Positions 34,247 to 46,080 of a DNA stretch of 64,000 nucleotides are shown piece after piece (the stretch's first letter is position 1; every line of letters starts with the position of its first letter). The DNA is taken from NCBI GenBank assembly GCA_009763385.1, contig CM019823.1, forward strand, positions 41,722,444 through 41,786,443. Direction: 5' to 3'. The notes beneath the pieces are model-generated. The model saw only the letters and a list, made by a program, of their open reading frames with translations. It was not told the origin of the DNA and did not search any database. This DNA is from Coix lacryma-jobi var. lacryma-jobi (lineage: Eukaryota > Streptophyta > Magnoliopsida > Poales > Poaceae). The position numbers and the translations under genes were made by a program.

Positions 34247-37116
34247 TGGGGCCTTGCAAGTTAGTCACAAGTATCTTAGGAACCCAAATAAACTTGTCGG
34301 ATGTCCTCTTGTTATCACCAACATACTTCGCAACAACTTTACCACTGTTGTTGTGTTCTAATATGTAACAAGATGACAAGCTCTTCCTTGGGGCTTCAGT
34401 CTTAGGTTGATGTGCAAACTTGTTTTTCGTCACCCAAACCGATTCCTTTGGTTTCTGAGAAGTCTGCTTCTGGTTGGGCACCTGCCTTTGCTGTGTGTGA
34501 GATTGAGCAGAAGGAAAACTGGTAGCCTTCCCTTTCTTGGGGCGTGGCACTGCCGGCCTGGGGGCGGCACTGCCGAGGCCTGGCACTGCCGCCTTCTGGC
34601 GCGACACTGCCGCGATCTGTGCAGGCTGAACTATACCAATCTGACCCTTCTTCTCAAACCTCACACACTCATAGCCATTCACTGTTTTTCTTCCATTGGT
34701 TTTGGCTCCTTTCTCGTGCCCCAACTCATCCTTTATGGAAGGACGTCTTCCATTTTTGAACTTATGCTTGTTCTTTTCTTGAGTCTTCTCACTAGCATTT
34801 GTGGTATACTTGACACAACCACTTGCAATGATGTTAGTCAATCTTGCTATCTCCTTTCTCATGGCCTCCATGTTCACAAGGTTAGTGGAGTAAGCATTCA
34901 AATCAACATTATAGCATTTTCCACAACCTTCACTAGTGGAGGGAATAGAAGTTACATTTGCTTTAGGGAGAGGTGAGTTGTTTTCCCAAAGAAGATTATA
35001 TTGCAGCTCAAGTTCTTTGTGCTTTTTATCCAAGCCACAATACTTTTCCTTGAGTGCAATATGAGTCTTCTTTAGGGAAGCATGTTCATCTTGCTCTTTG
35101 GCCAAGGCCTCATGCAAGATGTCCAACTCACTTCTCTCTAATGCAAGAGCCTCCTTGCAAGCAATATAGAGGTCCTCTTGTTTGATGAGGGCATCCTCTC
35201 TTATTGCTAACTCAGCTTGTACACTCTCTAATTCCTCCATTAGCTTAGTGATAAAGAGTTTGGTTTTCTTGTCCAAATTTTTAGTTATCATATTTATCTC
35301 TTCATCACTAGAATCATCATCACTAGAGGAATCACTAAGTTCACTACTAGAGATGTCACTAAGTGGAAGAGAAGGTTTAGGAGTGTGAGCCTTTTTCACC
35401 TTCTCTTTCTTGGCCATGAGACAAGTGTGGGAGTCACCATCATCGGACAAGTTGTTGAATAGCCTTGGTGAAGGAGATGACTTTTGAAATGCTATTGTTG
35501 CTATCTTCTCATCTTCTTCACTTGAGGTTTGTGCGGTTGAGTCCCATTCATGTCCAACGTGAGCTTCTCCCATGTATCTCTTGTTGTGCTTCTTGTAAGT
35601 GGCTTTATCATCTTTCTTGCCCTTGTTGAAATTGTTGTCCTTCTTCTCATGTGGGCAATGTGCTATGAAATGATCGGTGCTACCACAATTGTAGCAAGTT
35701 CTCTTTTTCTTGTTTGGAAACCTTCTCTTCACAAACTTGTAACCTTCCTTCTTGAGCCCCTTGCGGTATCCTCTCATGAAGAGAGCTATATCTCCAATTG
35801 CTTCAAATTCTTCACCTTCACTTCCACTTTCACTTGAGGATGATGTGTTGTCCTCAACTTCTATTTTCTTCTTTTGTTGCTTGGGCTTGCTTGTAGAGGC
35901 TTGCTTGCTTGATTTTGGTTTGCTTGATGTTGCTTGCCTTGTTAGTTTGCTAGCCTTTAGTGCCACATCCTTGATTTTCATCCCATCTAGCCTAGCTTGC
36001 AACTCCCCAAGGTTCCTTCTTTCATTTGCTTCTTCTCTTTGCATATCAAAGGTAATGATCCTCCCAAGCACATCACTAGGTGTGAATTGCTCAAACTTCT
36101 TCTTGTCTCTAATCAATGTCACTACGGTCTCATTTCTTGGTGAGTATGCTTCCAACATGATCTTCACAACCTTGTGATCATTGATTTCACTACCACCTAG
36201 CCCTGTAATCTTGCCAACAATGACTATCAATCTATCAAACATCTCTTGTGGACCCTCACCATCACAAATCACAAACCGGTTGAGCTTAGCCATCAACAAG
36301 TAAATCTTGGATTGCCTCACTTTGTCCACTACCTCATGAGCAATGTGCAAAGTGTCCCAAATCTCTTTTGCAACCTCAACTCCCATGACCTTGTTGTACT
36401 CATCACCATCCAAAGCACTAAGTAACACACTAGTGGCTTGGGCATTGAGATGAATGTTGCGGAATTCATCTTGAGTGGGGTTCTTCGGATCAACTGGTGC
36501 TTCAAGTCCATTGTGCACTATCTCCCAAATACCTGGATGGAGACCAATAAGATAGGTCTTCATAATGTGCTTCCACTTGGCAAAGTTAGTCCCATCGAAA
36601 CGAGGTAACTTGCTCGCGGGCACATTGATGAAAGGCCTAGAATCATGGTTAGTCATAGTAGAATAGTTAAAGGATACGGCTCCATATGACTTCTTGGTCT
36701 CCTCCTTCTTCTTCTTGTTGCCCTTAGGGAGATAGAAGATGTCATCGTCTCCATCTTCGGTGCTACTTGAGTCATCACTCAAGTTCACACTCTTCTTTGC
36801 TTGGAGCTCTTCCTTCTTCTTCTTTTCTTCTCTTCTAATGGCTCTTTCTTCTCTTCTAATCTTTCTCTTCTTTTCTTTGAGCCTTCTCTTCTCTAGCTTT
36901 GCGAGCCGCTGCATCTTCTCTTGCTTTGGCTCTTGCTTCTCTTCTCAACCTTCTTTCTTCCTTTCTTCTTGCGAGCTCTCCGGCCGACACATCCAATTAA
37001 GGAAGTGTCCTTTCACTTGTTGTGGAGACGCTTTCACTGCTGCTAGTGGTGTGCACTTCCACTTCGAGTGTGGGTTGCACAACACTAGCGTTACTCGTTC
37101 CTCCGTCGGTGGCCAT
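34215..37116 (-). pseudogene. Copia-2 Gag (SIRE/Maximus-type long Gag)
   Basis: The long open frame 36914-34215 encodes 899 residues. The likely true start is the ATG at 37116, 50 bp inside the LTR. That N-terminal part is separated from the long frame by a TAA near 37000 and a frameshift. Features in order: a Lys/Glu/Arg-rich helix (1-50), the DUF4219/UBN2 Gag core (about 100-300, with PRFDGTNFAKWKHIM), the zinc knuckle CYNCGSTDHFIAHC near 405-418, a long coiled coil (about 545-650) and a basic Pro/Gln-rich tail. The tail region at 34545-34620 is built from the same GGCAGTGCC repeat found in the LTR. A frameshift near 34220 separates it from the protease frame. Confidence 0.9.
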
Positions 37117-37151
37117 TCTCTCGCACGGTGAAGTGTTGCGTGAGAGACCAG

Positions 37152-37163
37152 GCTTTGATACCA
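37152..37163 (-). promoter_or_regulatory. Copia-2 primer binding site, initiator-Met tRNA type
   Basis: The minus strand reads TGGTATCAAAGC two bases after the 5' LTR. The standard initiator-Met complement is TGGTATCAGAGC. Confidence 0.9.
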
Positions 37164-37165
37164 CT

Positions 37166-38405
37166 TGTAAGGACCTGTGTGGCCTAGAGGGGGGGTGAAT
37201 AGGCCTGTCAAAAATCACAGCTCAAAACTTAATTAGTTAAGCCCGGCACTACCGCCCTGAGCCTGACACTGCCGCTCCCCAGCACTGCCGGCCTCAGCCC
37301 GGTACTGCCGCGCAGAATACTTTCCGAGCCTGCAATTCGAAATTCAGCCACAGCAAACCAAATCTATATGAATGGAAATATAACACTAGGTTTCCTGAAC
37401 CAGCAGAACCAACTCAACCAAGCCAAATATGTAGTATGAAGTAGATCGGGCCAAACCCTAGAATCTATCACAAGCTCTCAAGTATGAAGAATGAAAGTAA
37501 GCACAAGAGACAAGTGATTTATCCCATGGTTCAGCTCGCCACCAAGGCTTGCCTACCTCCACGTTGTTGAGGTTGACCACTTAGATCATGAGCTTTGCAA
37601 CTCTTCCTCGTTCTCAAGTCAAGGAACCAAATCCTTGAGGTGAGTGGTAATAATACTAGCTGTACAAGTGATTACAAACCTCCCAAGGCCGCCACACAAG
37701 TTGGCTAGCTCAAGGGCGACGCCTAGCCGGCTAGGGTTCCAAGAACCCAAGAGTAATAGAAGCAAATCCACCGGCTATGGCTCAAATCAAGTGCTCTAGG
37801 GAGTAGGTCTCAGCTAGGGCTTCTCTTTGATGAAGGTTTGATGCTCTAACTCACTTGGAATCAATGGGAATCGAAGATTAGGTGAGAGAGCTTGAGAGCC
37901 TTCAATGGAGAGAGGAAGCCTTGTCTGGAGGTAGGAGATGAGTAAATGGCCGTGGATGACCGTTGGGGTGGCAGGGAGATGGAGTAAATATCCCCTGCCA
38001 TCCAACGACTGAAACAAGTCGCGGCAGTGCTGGCCTTAGCCGCGCCCTGAGCGGCACTGCCGCGCCTACCATACAGACAGAGATAGATCAGAATTTTGTG
38101 CAGTTGTCTTTGGTTAGAAACAAGGATGGCTTGGGTTGGTTTGAGCACATATCATTCAGCCATAGCGATGCATTTGCATTCCCCCTTGATAGTACGGTAA
38201 TCCTACAACTCAAATGCATATGAAAAAGCTCTTTATAGCACTTTGAGTCCGGAACCGATGAAATGTAGTATGAGGGGTCCACCAACACATATGCACCATC
38301 CTTTCACATTATCAACCTGCTTGTCATCTTGGTAAATCTCATTAGTTCCTCAATCATGTGGTCATTATCACCAAAACCCACAATTAGGGCTTGATTGCAC
38401 TTACA
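37166..38405 (-). repeat. Copia-2 5' LTR
   Basis: Begins TGTAAG and ends CTTACA (a 6-bp inverted pair). It matches 16956-18227 but lacks about 30 bp, mainly a GGCAGTGCC-rich piece near 38040. Confidence 0.95.
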
Positions 38406-39057
38406 CGAATGAAATTAAACATACATGAACAATATCGATAACTTAATGAATCTATTAGATTACCAAATCTAACATAGTCGATAACTAGTCAAGATCGACT
38501 ACTTGCAAGAGGTTGATCGTAGCCAATGCAACCTTAAAAAAGACGAGCTTAAACCGATAACCAACTCACATCATAGCTTAACAAGAGTTTGGTCTAATGC
38601 CAAATACAGCCTCATCAAATGATAACGCAAGTCATTGACAATACTTACAAGCAAACCAGAGGTCGACTAAACCGATGCAGTCCCGTTTGTTTGAAGGTCT
38701 CGTCGAGATCTATTTTACTCCTACTCCTAAGGGTTTGGCCGAAGGCCGAAAGATTGTTTGATTGATTGATGAATCCCTTTACAAAAGTTGGGCCTTAACT
38801 ATTTATAAACCGAAAGACCCCTATCTTAACACGACTAGGTTACAATATAAAATAAACAAAAAACGTTCCGGACTCCAATTTTTCCCTGGTCGAGTCTGAC
38901 GCGCCTTTAAGTTCCTCGACTCTTGTTCGGATGAATCTTCTAATCATGCTTTGAACCGAAACGAGCTCTTTTCTTATCTGGTAGATTTTCTTAATTAATC
39001 AGTCGTTTGTGCCCACAAATGGAAAGTTTCTTCTCGGCCCAAAATCTAGTGTCAACA
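38406..39057 (-). mobile_element. Solo LTR-B, right part
   Basis: It continues from 16955 across Copia-2 and ends CTAGTGTCAACA before gctgc at 39058-39062. A TATA-like run at 38809-38820 reads on the minus strand. Stretches such as cttaatgaatctattagat are shared with LTR-A. Confidence 0.85.
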
Positions 39058-39304
39058 GCTGCAAACAAACTCTGTAGTTCGCAAAATTAGCAGGAACTTG
39101 AACTCCACAGCTCATTCCCTAGCTTCTCAGGCCTTATCGGAGACCTCAACTTTTCCTCAGTTTCTACAGACGTCTTGTAACAATTCTTCCTATCTCTCTA
39201 GCTGTCCTCTTATGTCATCCCTTAATTGAGAAAGCATAGACTTTGTTATTCCAACTGCAGCAATTTTGCTGCTAATTAATAAAGGTTTTTGTAAAAAAAA
39301 AAAA
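39058..39304 (+). mobile_element. LINE 3' end, right part, with poly(A) tail
   Basis: The RNase H frame resumes in phase with 16502 once LTR-B and one gctgc are discounted. It reads RNLNSTAHSLASQAL, the usual RNase H C-terminal segment of plant LINEs. A stop is at 39227-39229, and a 12-base A run ends at 39304. A 3' UTR this short is normal for the group. Confidence 0.85.
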
Positions 39305-41254
39305 CTCAAACCCTGGGCCAGGTGCAAGCTTACGAGTCGCCGGATTCCAGTTCAGCCCGTATAGATGTTCGCCCATGGGCCAGGTCGGCCTGGTAGGCTT
39401 TGTGCGGAGCAGAGGCCCATGATTATGAATGCACGGAAGGCTTTGTTGTAGCCCGTTGGGTCACAAGAAGCCCGCGATGAGCCAGGCCAGCAGAGCACGT
39501 TATTATTCTTCACGCCCGCCCGCAATGACCTGTCACAGGCAGGAAAGGAAGAAGGTTCGGGCACGAGCTATGAACGAGGTCTGGACCTGACGAGCACACA
39601 CCGGTCTACCCTCACGGGCTCACGGCCTCACCTCATCCAAGTTTCCTTCCAAACTTGAAAATCCAGAGTCCAGAGAGGAAAAACAAAAATTCTGCAATCG
39701 TGATGCACCACCAAGACGCCCCCGTACAGCACCGCATGGATGCCGTCCACGTATCCCTGGTCGCATCATGGATACCGTCCACCACATGGTTGTCGTCGTC
39801 CAGAGAGGCCTGCCGCCTACCGTGTCCGTGTCTGAGTCTCACCGCATTTCCATCCATCACGCACGCGCCGCATTGGCCGCCGCCGCAGTATGCCAGCCAG
39901 GCACCGCCCGGCGCCCTCGTCACGGCCACACGGGCCACGCGGACGGTCCAGCTCGTCCGGCAGGCACAGGCAGCATCCTGGCTCTCGGAGGTCCGAACGG
40001 CCGCGGGACACGACAAGCAGGAGCCGGGCAGGGCAGGCTGGCGAAGGACGCGTGCGGGCGTGGCGCCAACTCCCGCCCGTACGTACTCCTCCTCCTCCTC
40101 TCGCTGTAGTGTAGGCCACGCAGCTGCCGTGGCCCGTGGCGAGATGCGGGTGCGGCGATCGAATCCCCCTGCCCGCCTCCTTATCACACAAATCATTGCG
40201 TCGCGCGCGCCGGACACGGCTGGCTGCACAGGCTTTTATCAGTTACTACTAGTATATCACCGGCGGTCCATGCTCACCGTACGGTGCGTGCGCGCCCACC
40301 GGCGGTCCCGGTGGCCGGCGTGGCGTTTTCCGTGCCTGATCGTGATCGATCTGGCCAGGTGCGCTGGCTGGTGGGCTGTGCGGGGGTCCAGTCGTTGTTG
40401 CTCCGTGTCGGATCCCGACTGACCGATGGATGCACTAGTACTCCGTACTACTGTAGCTGGTTGATCAGCCGTATCAATGAGTTCTCCGGTGAATTTGCAC
40501 GCGCGGTGTGCGGTCAGGTGCAGGATGGATCTACTACAAGTGACTGCGACAGAGTAAAACATGAATCTGCGACAACTAATGATACGTAATTTTCAAGTGC
40601 ATGCCTTCCTTTCCGAGGATATTTCTTGTGCTTACCTTATTATCCTTCAAAAGCAGCAAACAAAAGAAAAAAAAAAGACTTTGTATCTGGATTGACATGA
40701 GGATTTGTTAGTGTGGGTTTATCGTTCGCCTGCTTGACTCCTTCTAACCTCCTTACTATGGGTGCCACTGCCAGGCTCACAACAACGTCTGAAACCGTGA
40801 TGGTGGCAGGCAGGTCCAGGTCCACCGGCGGCAGCCAGGCGGGTGCCGCTGGCGTGGCGCAGTTATCCGCATTTGCAGGTTGCAGCTCAACTTGCAGTGG
40901 TCTTTTGTCAATAAATAAACAAAAAAATGCAGCCGTCCCCGGTGTATCTGGACGGATCGGGTCGGTACATCGATCAGTGGACCATCATCTCCTTGATAAG
41001 CGCAGATGCATGCCTTCTCCAGTGTTGCGTGATGTTGAGGGAGTACCTTTCCTCAATCCCAAAATAAATACTCCTCTATACCCATAAAACTCGTCGTCCC
41101 GAGGGAGTGCGGTGTTTTCACAAAACTTGTCGTTGTGGCCACGTGATCCCGTCCGTGGACGCGTTTGTCCTGAGGGAGTACTTCCTTCATACTCAAATTA
41201 GTTATCGTTTTAGACAAGATTTAAATTAAACATTAGCAATATAAATCATCAATA
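39305..41254. other. Non-coding stretch, GC-rich in the middle
   Basis: The 39630-40560 segment is GC-rich and open in several frames on both strands. None shows a domain, and the long frames there look like base-composition artefacts. 41040-41200 holds decayed gagggagta-type Stowaway ends. Confidence 0.45.
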
Positions 41255-41512
41255 CTCCCTCCGTCCACGAAAGAATCAATTCTTAGAGTTGTCTTAAGTC
41301 AAACTTTTTAAACTTTGACTGAATTTTTAGAAAAAACTATCAAGATTGATGATACCAAATTTACATCATTAGATATATCTTCGAATATATTTTCATAATA
41401 TGTCCATTTTATATCATAGATGTTATTGTTTTTTTTCTATAAAGTTAGTCAAAGTTAAAAAAGTTTGACCGGCACGAATTCTAGGAATTGATTCTTTCGT
41501 GGACGGAGGGAG
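41255..41512. mobile_element. Stowaway MITE with long perfect ends
   Basis: 258 bp, flanked by TA on both sides (41253-41254 and 41513-41514). The terminal inverted repeats are perfect for about 28 bp from CTCCCTCCGTCCACG inward, longer than in the neighbouring copies. Confidence 0.93.
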
Positions 41513-42267
41513 TAACTATTAAGTTTCTAAGTTTGTAAATATGAAAATTATATGAATAGCTTTGTCTTGAATTTTTTTCATAAAAGTATATATATATTAG
41601 TTTTTCATAAATATCTTTATAAAAACAAGAGGTCAGAGTTATGTTTTGAAGACCGTGTCGCTGTCTTGAACGAGGTATAATTCTAGACTTCAAATTTTTT
41701 TTCCAAAATAAATATAATTCTCCGTATAAGACAAGATAACTATGTTTTTCTTTTTTATACTTTTTCTTTTTTCAAGATACAATGATCATAATTTTATAGG
41801 AATATTTAGGTAATTTTATTAGAGCATTAGTAACCGTTGTCTAATTACATACGGAGTACTCGATCCTACTCTGCTCTGCATAGCATAGTACTACTACTAC
41901 AGTACGCCGTGCTCCGTACTCCGTATGTTGAAGAATCCTAGGCCTGTGTCCGGTGCGGGAATCCTAGGACGACGGACAAGGACCTTCTATTCGTGCGACG
42001 GACTGCGACTCTGCCCGGGGGATGCCGGAGAGCATGAGCAATTGAGCATCGAGGGTTGGATCCGACGAATCTGGGAGAATTCCCTGGCACGCCGCACGCG
42101 CACTCGAGAGGGAGTGCCGAATGCGGTGAAACTCCCGCGCGAGGTGTGTGTCGAGTGTCGACAGTGGACGAGGGATTGCCGCCGCCGAGGCCGAGACGCT
42201 CGTTGTCGTGGGCTCGTTGGCTGCGTGTCTCCCCTCCCCTCCCTCGGCGGCAGGAGTGCAGAACAGG
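41513..42267. other. Non-coding stretch
   Basis: AT-rich to about 41830, then GC-rich. The sequence around 41710-41745 is roughly complementary to 41190-41220, so the Stowaway at 41255 may sit inside an older inverted-repeat element. No gene seen. Confidence 0.4.
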
Positions 42268-42277
42268 GACGTTAGTA

Positions 42278-43089
42278 TTTTTTTTATACCAAAGAAGAAT
42301 TGTATTAAAATATATAGGTGAGTCCATCATCACATTACAAGTACTTTAGAAAAAACATATATCCAGAAACTGATTCTCATCTATATTGCAATCACACTGT
42401 GAATAACTCAAACTCTCAAATCCAAACATATTTGACGCTTCGTATGGATGACCGCACAGGCAAATACTCGACAACAACTGTTTTAGGCCAGACAATAGAT
42501 GTCCAACGGACGGCCAACGTTCCTGCAGGTGGAGTTGAGAAACTTCTTCTTTCCCGTGTCTTCCTTTTCTTCTTTCTGACACCGAAGAGTGAGGAAGACT
42601 GATCTAAAACTTATTCTCCCTAGTCCTTCATTGTGGCCAGATCTAACCACAACAAAACAGAGAAGAAACCAGAGAAAATTATTTCATGACGACGACATCA
42701 TCTCCGCCTTGATGCCGCCATCCGGAAAAAAAAAATCTTCATGTCGTCATGTTGATGAAGATGCTGACGCCGAAGTTGTCGCCCTCATCTTCAACGAAGC
42801 CGCCATGGAGAAGACAATTTCATCATTCCCCTTCACCGTCGCCGAAGAGAAGAAAAAAAAATAAATCTTCAATATCACAATACTTGGCATGGAGAGACTC
42901 AAACCCTAAAACTCGATCTATAGGAAAAAAGTATTAAAAACGATGGATCTCCACTCTCTCAAACTTCCGGCATAGGCCGAAGGAAAGAGAGAGGGGGACC
43001 AATAGAGACGGCGGCGGCGCTCGCGGCTTGGGAGCGACGGGCGGCGGCGGCGATGGCGGCATACGGCAAAGTTTCATGTATCCAACAGA
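42278..43089 (-). mobile_element. Retroposed sequence with poly(A) tail and 10-bp target duplication
   Basis: The direct repeat gacgttagta occurs at 42268-42277 and 43090-43099. On the minus strand the insert ends in a short A tail (eight T on the + strand, 42278-42285), as expected for L1-type retroposition. Its 5' side is a GC-rich leader with GCC repeats and a CCTCTCTCTTTCC tract, like a plant 5' UTR. No long ORF is present, and the longest minus frames are under 80 residues. It may be a non-autonomous LINE derivative or a processed copy of a cellular transcript; I could not identify a parent. Confidence 0.65.
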
Positions 43090-43099
43090 GACGTTAGTA

Positions 43100-43643
43100 G
43101 TGCTTGGCGTCAAGTACTTGGCGCAATGGGCGTCACAAATCATGGTTCGTTCCTCTTTTTTCCTTTTTATTTACGTTTTTTATTACTTCATCAGACGCCT
43201 TGGAGAATCATTAGGTGTGCTACACTGATACAAATGGAAGTGATATGGATAATTCTTCGTCCTGATCTCTAAATCTGAATTTTAAAGATATAGAGAAGTG
43301 TTTTTAAAATTTGTACGAATACAGATAATCTGAATTCAATTATATACGAATGCGGTGTAAGATATATCATTGACGAAATCCGATAGATATAGATTATCCA
43401 GTAATTGAACTTGGATTATTCGATACTTATAATAGGATAACCCGAATATTTTGAGGAGCCCACAACGCAAAAAAAATAAGTTGTAGCCCGTGAGCAAAGC
43501 CCGTGAACTGAATACACTAATTTAAGTTAATATAAGAAGAACATATTTATTTAACACACCTATTTTAGATTCTTAAATCCAAACTGAGAACTTGAATTAA
43601 TTTTATGTGCTCTTAAATCAAAGTGGTGGATTGATGATGATTA
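43100..43643. other. Non-coding stretch
   Basis: AT-rich with repeated gataatc/gattatc-like words between 43240 and 43460, as seen in decayed hAT-like elements. No ends found. Confidence 0.4.
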
Positions 43644-43900
43644 CCCCCCTTCATCCAAGAAAACATACAATTCTAGCACAATGTCACGTTTTAGTATCTT
43701 AAGTTTAAACAATTATAAATAAAAATATATTAACATTTATGATATCAAATAGACATCATTGGTTTATTTATGAAATGTATTTTCATAATAAATTTATTTA
43801 AATTAATAAATATTAATACTATTAATTAAAAACATGGTCAAACGTGAAACACTTTTTTGGGTATGAAGCCAAAGTGGTATGTTTTTATGGATGAAAGGAG
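43644..43900. mobile_element. Stowaway-like MITE, diverged ends
   Basis: 257 bp with ends CCCCCCTTCATCCAAG and ATGGATGAAAGGAG, flanked by TA (43642-43643 and 43901-43902). Internal words such as aattctagcacaat appear in the opposite sense in the copy at 45655. Confidence 0.75.
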
Positions 43901-43902
43901 TA

Positions 43903-44851
43903 TTTCGTAGTGTATTGCGAGCGCGGCATGAGTACTGTATTGTGGTATCGCGATGCATTATTAATGTTGATAACCTGCCTGGCCTTTTGAGTGATTCAGA
44001 TTCCTCGGTTGTCTTATCATGTGCAGAGATTAACAAATTGAGTTTTTAGTTGTTGGCGGTACGTCGCGCTCGCATGAACGAACATTTGTTATATATTGTG
44101 TGGGCATACATACGCATGCCGCGCCAACAATATCATCAGGATTTGGAAACTGCGCCGACTGCCTAACCGGAGGAGCGCAAGGTGTAGTGTTGTACTACAC
44201 TCGTTTATTCTACACGCATAAAAGCAAAGGCCACGTATATGTGACGAGCGTCTCTATATTCTCTATTAGAAGAAACGAAGAAGCACATATCACCTCAACA
44301 AACTCTTGTTTTTGTCTCGAGTGCCCGCAGTGGGTAGGAGGAGCATGTCATGTCACTGACAACATCTACCCTCACAGCCTCACTTGGGCAGCGCATGCCA
44401 CTTTTTTCACCCTGTAAAGAAAACTTATCGGCACGTCGTTCAAGTAGTAGTACTCCTATATGCCGTATACGATATGTATACGTGCTGCGCCCTGTGGCCC
44501 CCATGCGCGTGCATGGCTAGAGGGGGCTGTACTGTACAGATGCGCCCACGGCAAAACGTGATGGTCCAGCTGGATTCCATGTCCCTGCTAGATCGATGCG
44601 CTCGGATTCCGCTGGAGCTGAGTCACACACACGATAACGTGATGAGCATCGGCTCGGTGCCATCATCGTCCGGATGCTACTGCTACAGGGAATAAGTGGA
44701 CCCGACTAGTGGTCTGTCAGGTTGTGGCCGCCGGGCAGCCGCCGGCCGGCAACATCGACCGGTCGTCCGTCCGGTCAATTCCCGTCGTCGCGCGAGCAAA
44801 ACTACCAGCCCTGCATTCCTGGATAATGGAATCGTTCAGCGGCGGCCGCAC
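43903..44851. other. Non-coding stretch
   Basis: No gene or element ends recognised. Open frames up to about 105 codons show no domain. Confidence 0.4.
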
Positions 44852-45343
44852 CTAAGGCTGGACCAAAAACTCGAAACTCATTAGCTCGCTCGACTCACTC
44901 GTTAATGGCTCGGCTCGAGCTCGACTTGTTTTATAATGAGCCAGCTTGTTTTATAACAAGCTAGCTCGATTTATAATGCTCGTTAGCTCGTGCGAGCTAA
45001 TTAATTCACAAGTCAACAAACTTAAATTAGCTATTGTAGAATGTCCAGGCGTCCAACAATGTGGTAAAAATCATATTTGTTCTCACATGTTGTTCATATA
45101 CGGGTAAGAAGATATAATCATATAAAGGAAATTGTATTTTTATACATATGTATATTATTATTTTTGTTAAATTTACAATTACTTTGAGAAATTGTGTTTT
45201 TTTATGATCTGGCTCGCGAGTCAAACGAGCCAGCTTGAGCTCTATAACGAGCCGAGCCGAGCTGCTCTTTTAGCTCGTTAGTATAACGAGGCGAGTCGAG
45301 CCAGCTTGCTAACGAGCCGAGCTGGCTCGATATCCAGGCCTAG
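44852..45343. mobile_element. hAT-like MITE rich in AGCTCG motifs
   Basis: The ends read CTAAGGCTGGA and, reversed, CTAGGCCTGGA. Clusters of GAGCTCG, AGCTCGTT and complements fill the first 150 and last 130 bp around an AT-rich centre. No 8-bp target duplication matches. Instead a 23-bp direct repeat (gcgcgagcaaaactacc type) lies at 44790-44812 and 45346-45368. Confidence 0.6.
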
Positions 45344-45654
45344 TTGCACGAGCAAAACTACCAGCTCTCTTCGCTTGAGATATAGACTAATTAGCTTTAA
45401 TCGGTATAAATCAGTCGTGTAACTAAACACACGAGCCTTATAATTTGGGATGGAGGGAGTATTTCATTAATTAATTGATTTGAAACTATAAATATGAATA
45501 CTATTCACTAGAAATTTAGTCAAACGTGAACTATATTTTCTTGGATAAAGGGAGTACATGAGTATATAGTACACAGTAATAAAGAAACAAAAGACAAACA
45601 ACAATTAATGGAGTAGTTACCATCATAAAAACTTTTTACCCATCACATCGAATA
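45344..45654. other. Remnants of two Stowaway right ends
   Basis: gggatggagggagta near 45447 and ggataaagggagta near 45541 are Stowaway-type ends without partners. Confidence 0.5.
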
Positions 45655-45911
45655 CTCCCTCCGTCCAACAAAACATGCAACTATGAGTTCCGTGCCACCA
45701 AAAGTAATTTACGTTTGACCAAATTTCTAGTGAATACTATTCACATTTATGACTCTAAATTAATTTATTAAAAAAATACATTTCGTAATGAATCTAATGG
45801 TATTTATTTAATATCATAAATATTAATATATTTTAATCTATAATTAATCAAACTAGAGATACTAAACCATGATATTGTGCTAGAATTGCATGTTTTTATG
45901 GACGGAGGGAG
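45655..45911. mobile_element. Stowaway MITE
   Basis: 257 bp, ends CTCCCTCCGTCC and GGACGGAGGGAG, TA on both sides (45653-45654 and 45912-45913). The inverted repeat extends inward through the ACATGCAA/TTGCATGT region with gaps. Confidence 0.93.
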
Positions 45912-45955
45912 TATTTAGACATATGTATGAAGTATTAAATGTAGTCTAAAAAGTA

Positions 45956-46080
45956 CTCCCTCCATCCTAAATTATAAGACATTTCAAGAATCTTAGAGAG
46001 TCAAAGTTTTTCAACTTTGACCAAAATCATAGAAAGAAACCCAAAGATTTATAACATCAAATATGTATATTGTGAAATAT
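45956..46080. mobile_element. Stowaway-like MITE, left part only
   Basis: Starts CTCCCTCCATCC after TA and continues with the usual ataagacatttcaag type of interior, but no matching right end follows. Confidence 0.6.

Larger units (their letters stand above)
16956..38405 (-). mobile_element. Copia-2, a SIRE/Maximus-like LTR retrotransposon, full length with nested insertions
   Basis: The two LTRs (16956-18227 and 37166-38405) bound a minus-strand coding region in the order gag, protease, integrase, RT/RNase H, extra ORF. The target duplication is cgaat (16951-16955 and 38406-38410). The primer binding site lies at 37152-37163 and the polypurine tract at 18228-18243. The total is about 21.4 kb, of which 9.6 kb is a nested Athila-like element; without it the element is about 11.8 kb. 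The long gag and the ORF after pol support the SIRE/Maximus lineage. All coding parts carry stops or frameshifts. Confidence 0.95.

Noticed and set aside
39633..40422. Overlapping long frames on both strands, one with CGGGQCGACVM resembling a 2Fe-2S motif
   Set aside because: The region is GC-rich, so long frames are expected by chance on both strands. The Cys motif stands alone with no surrounding aldehyde-oxidase-like sequence and no splice structure.
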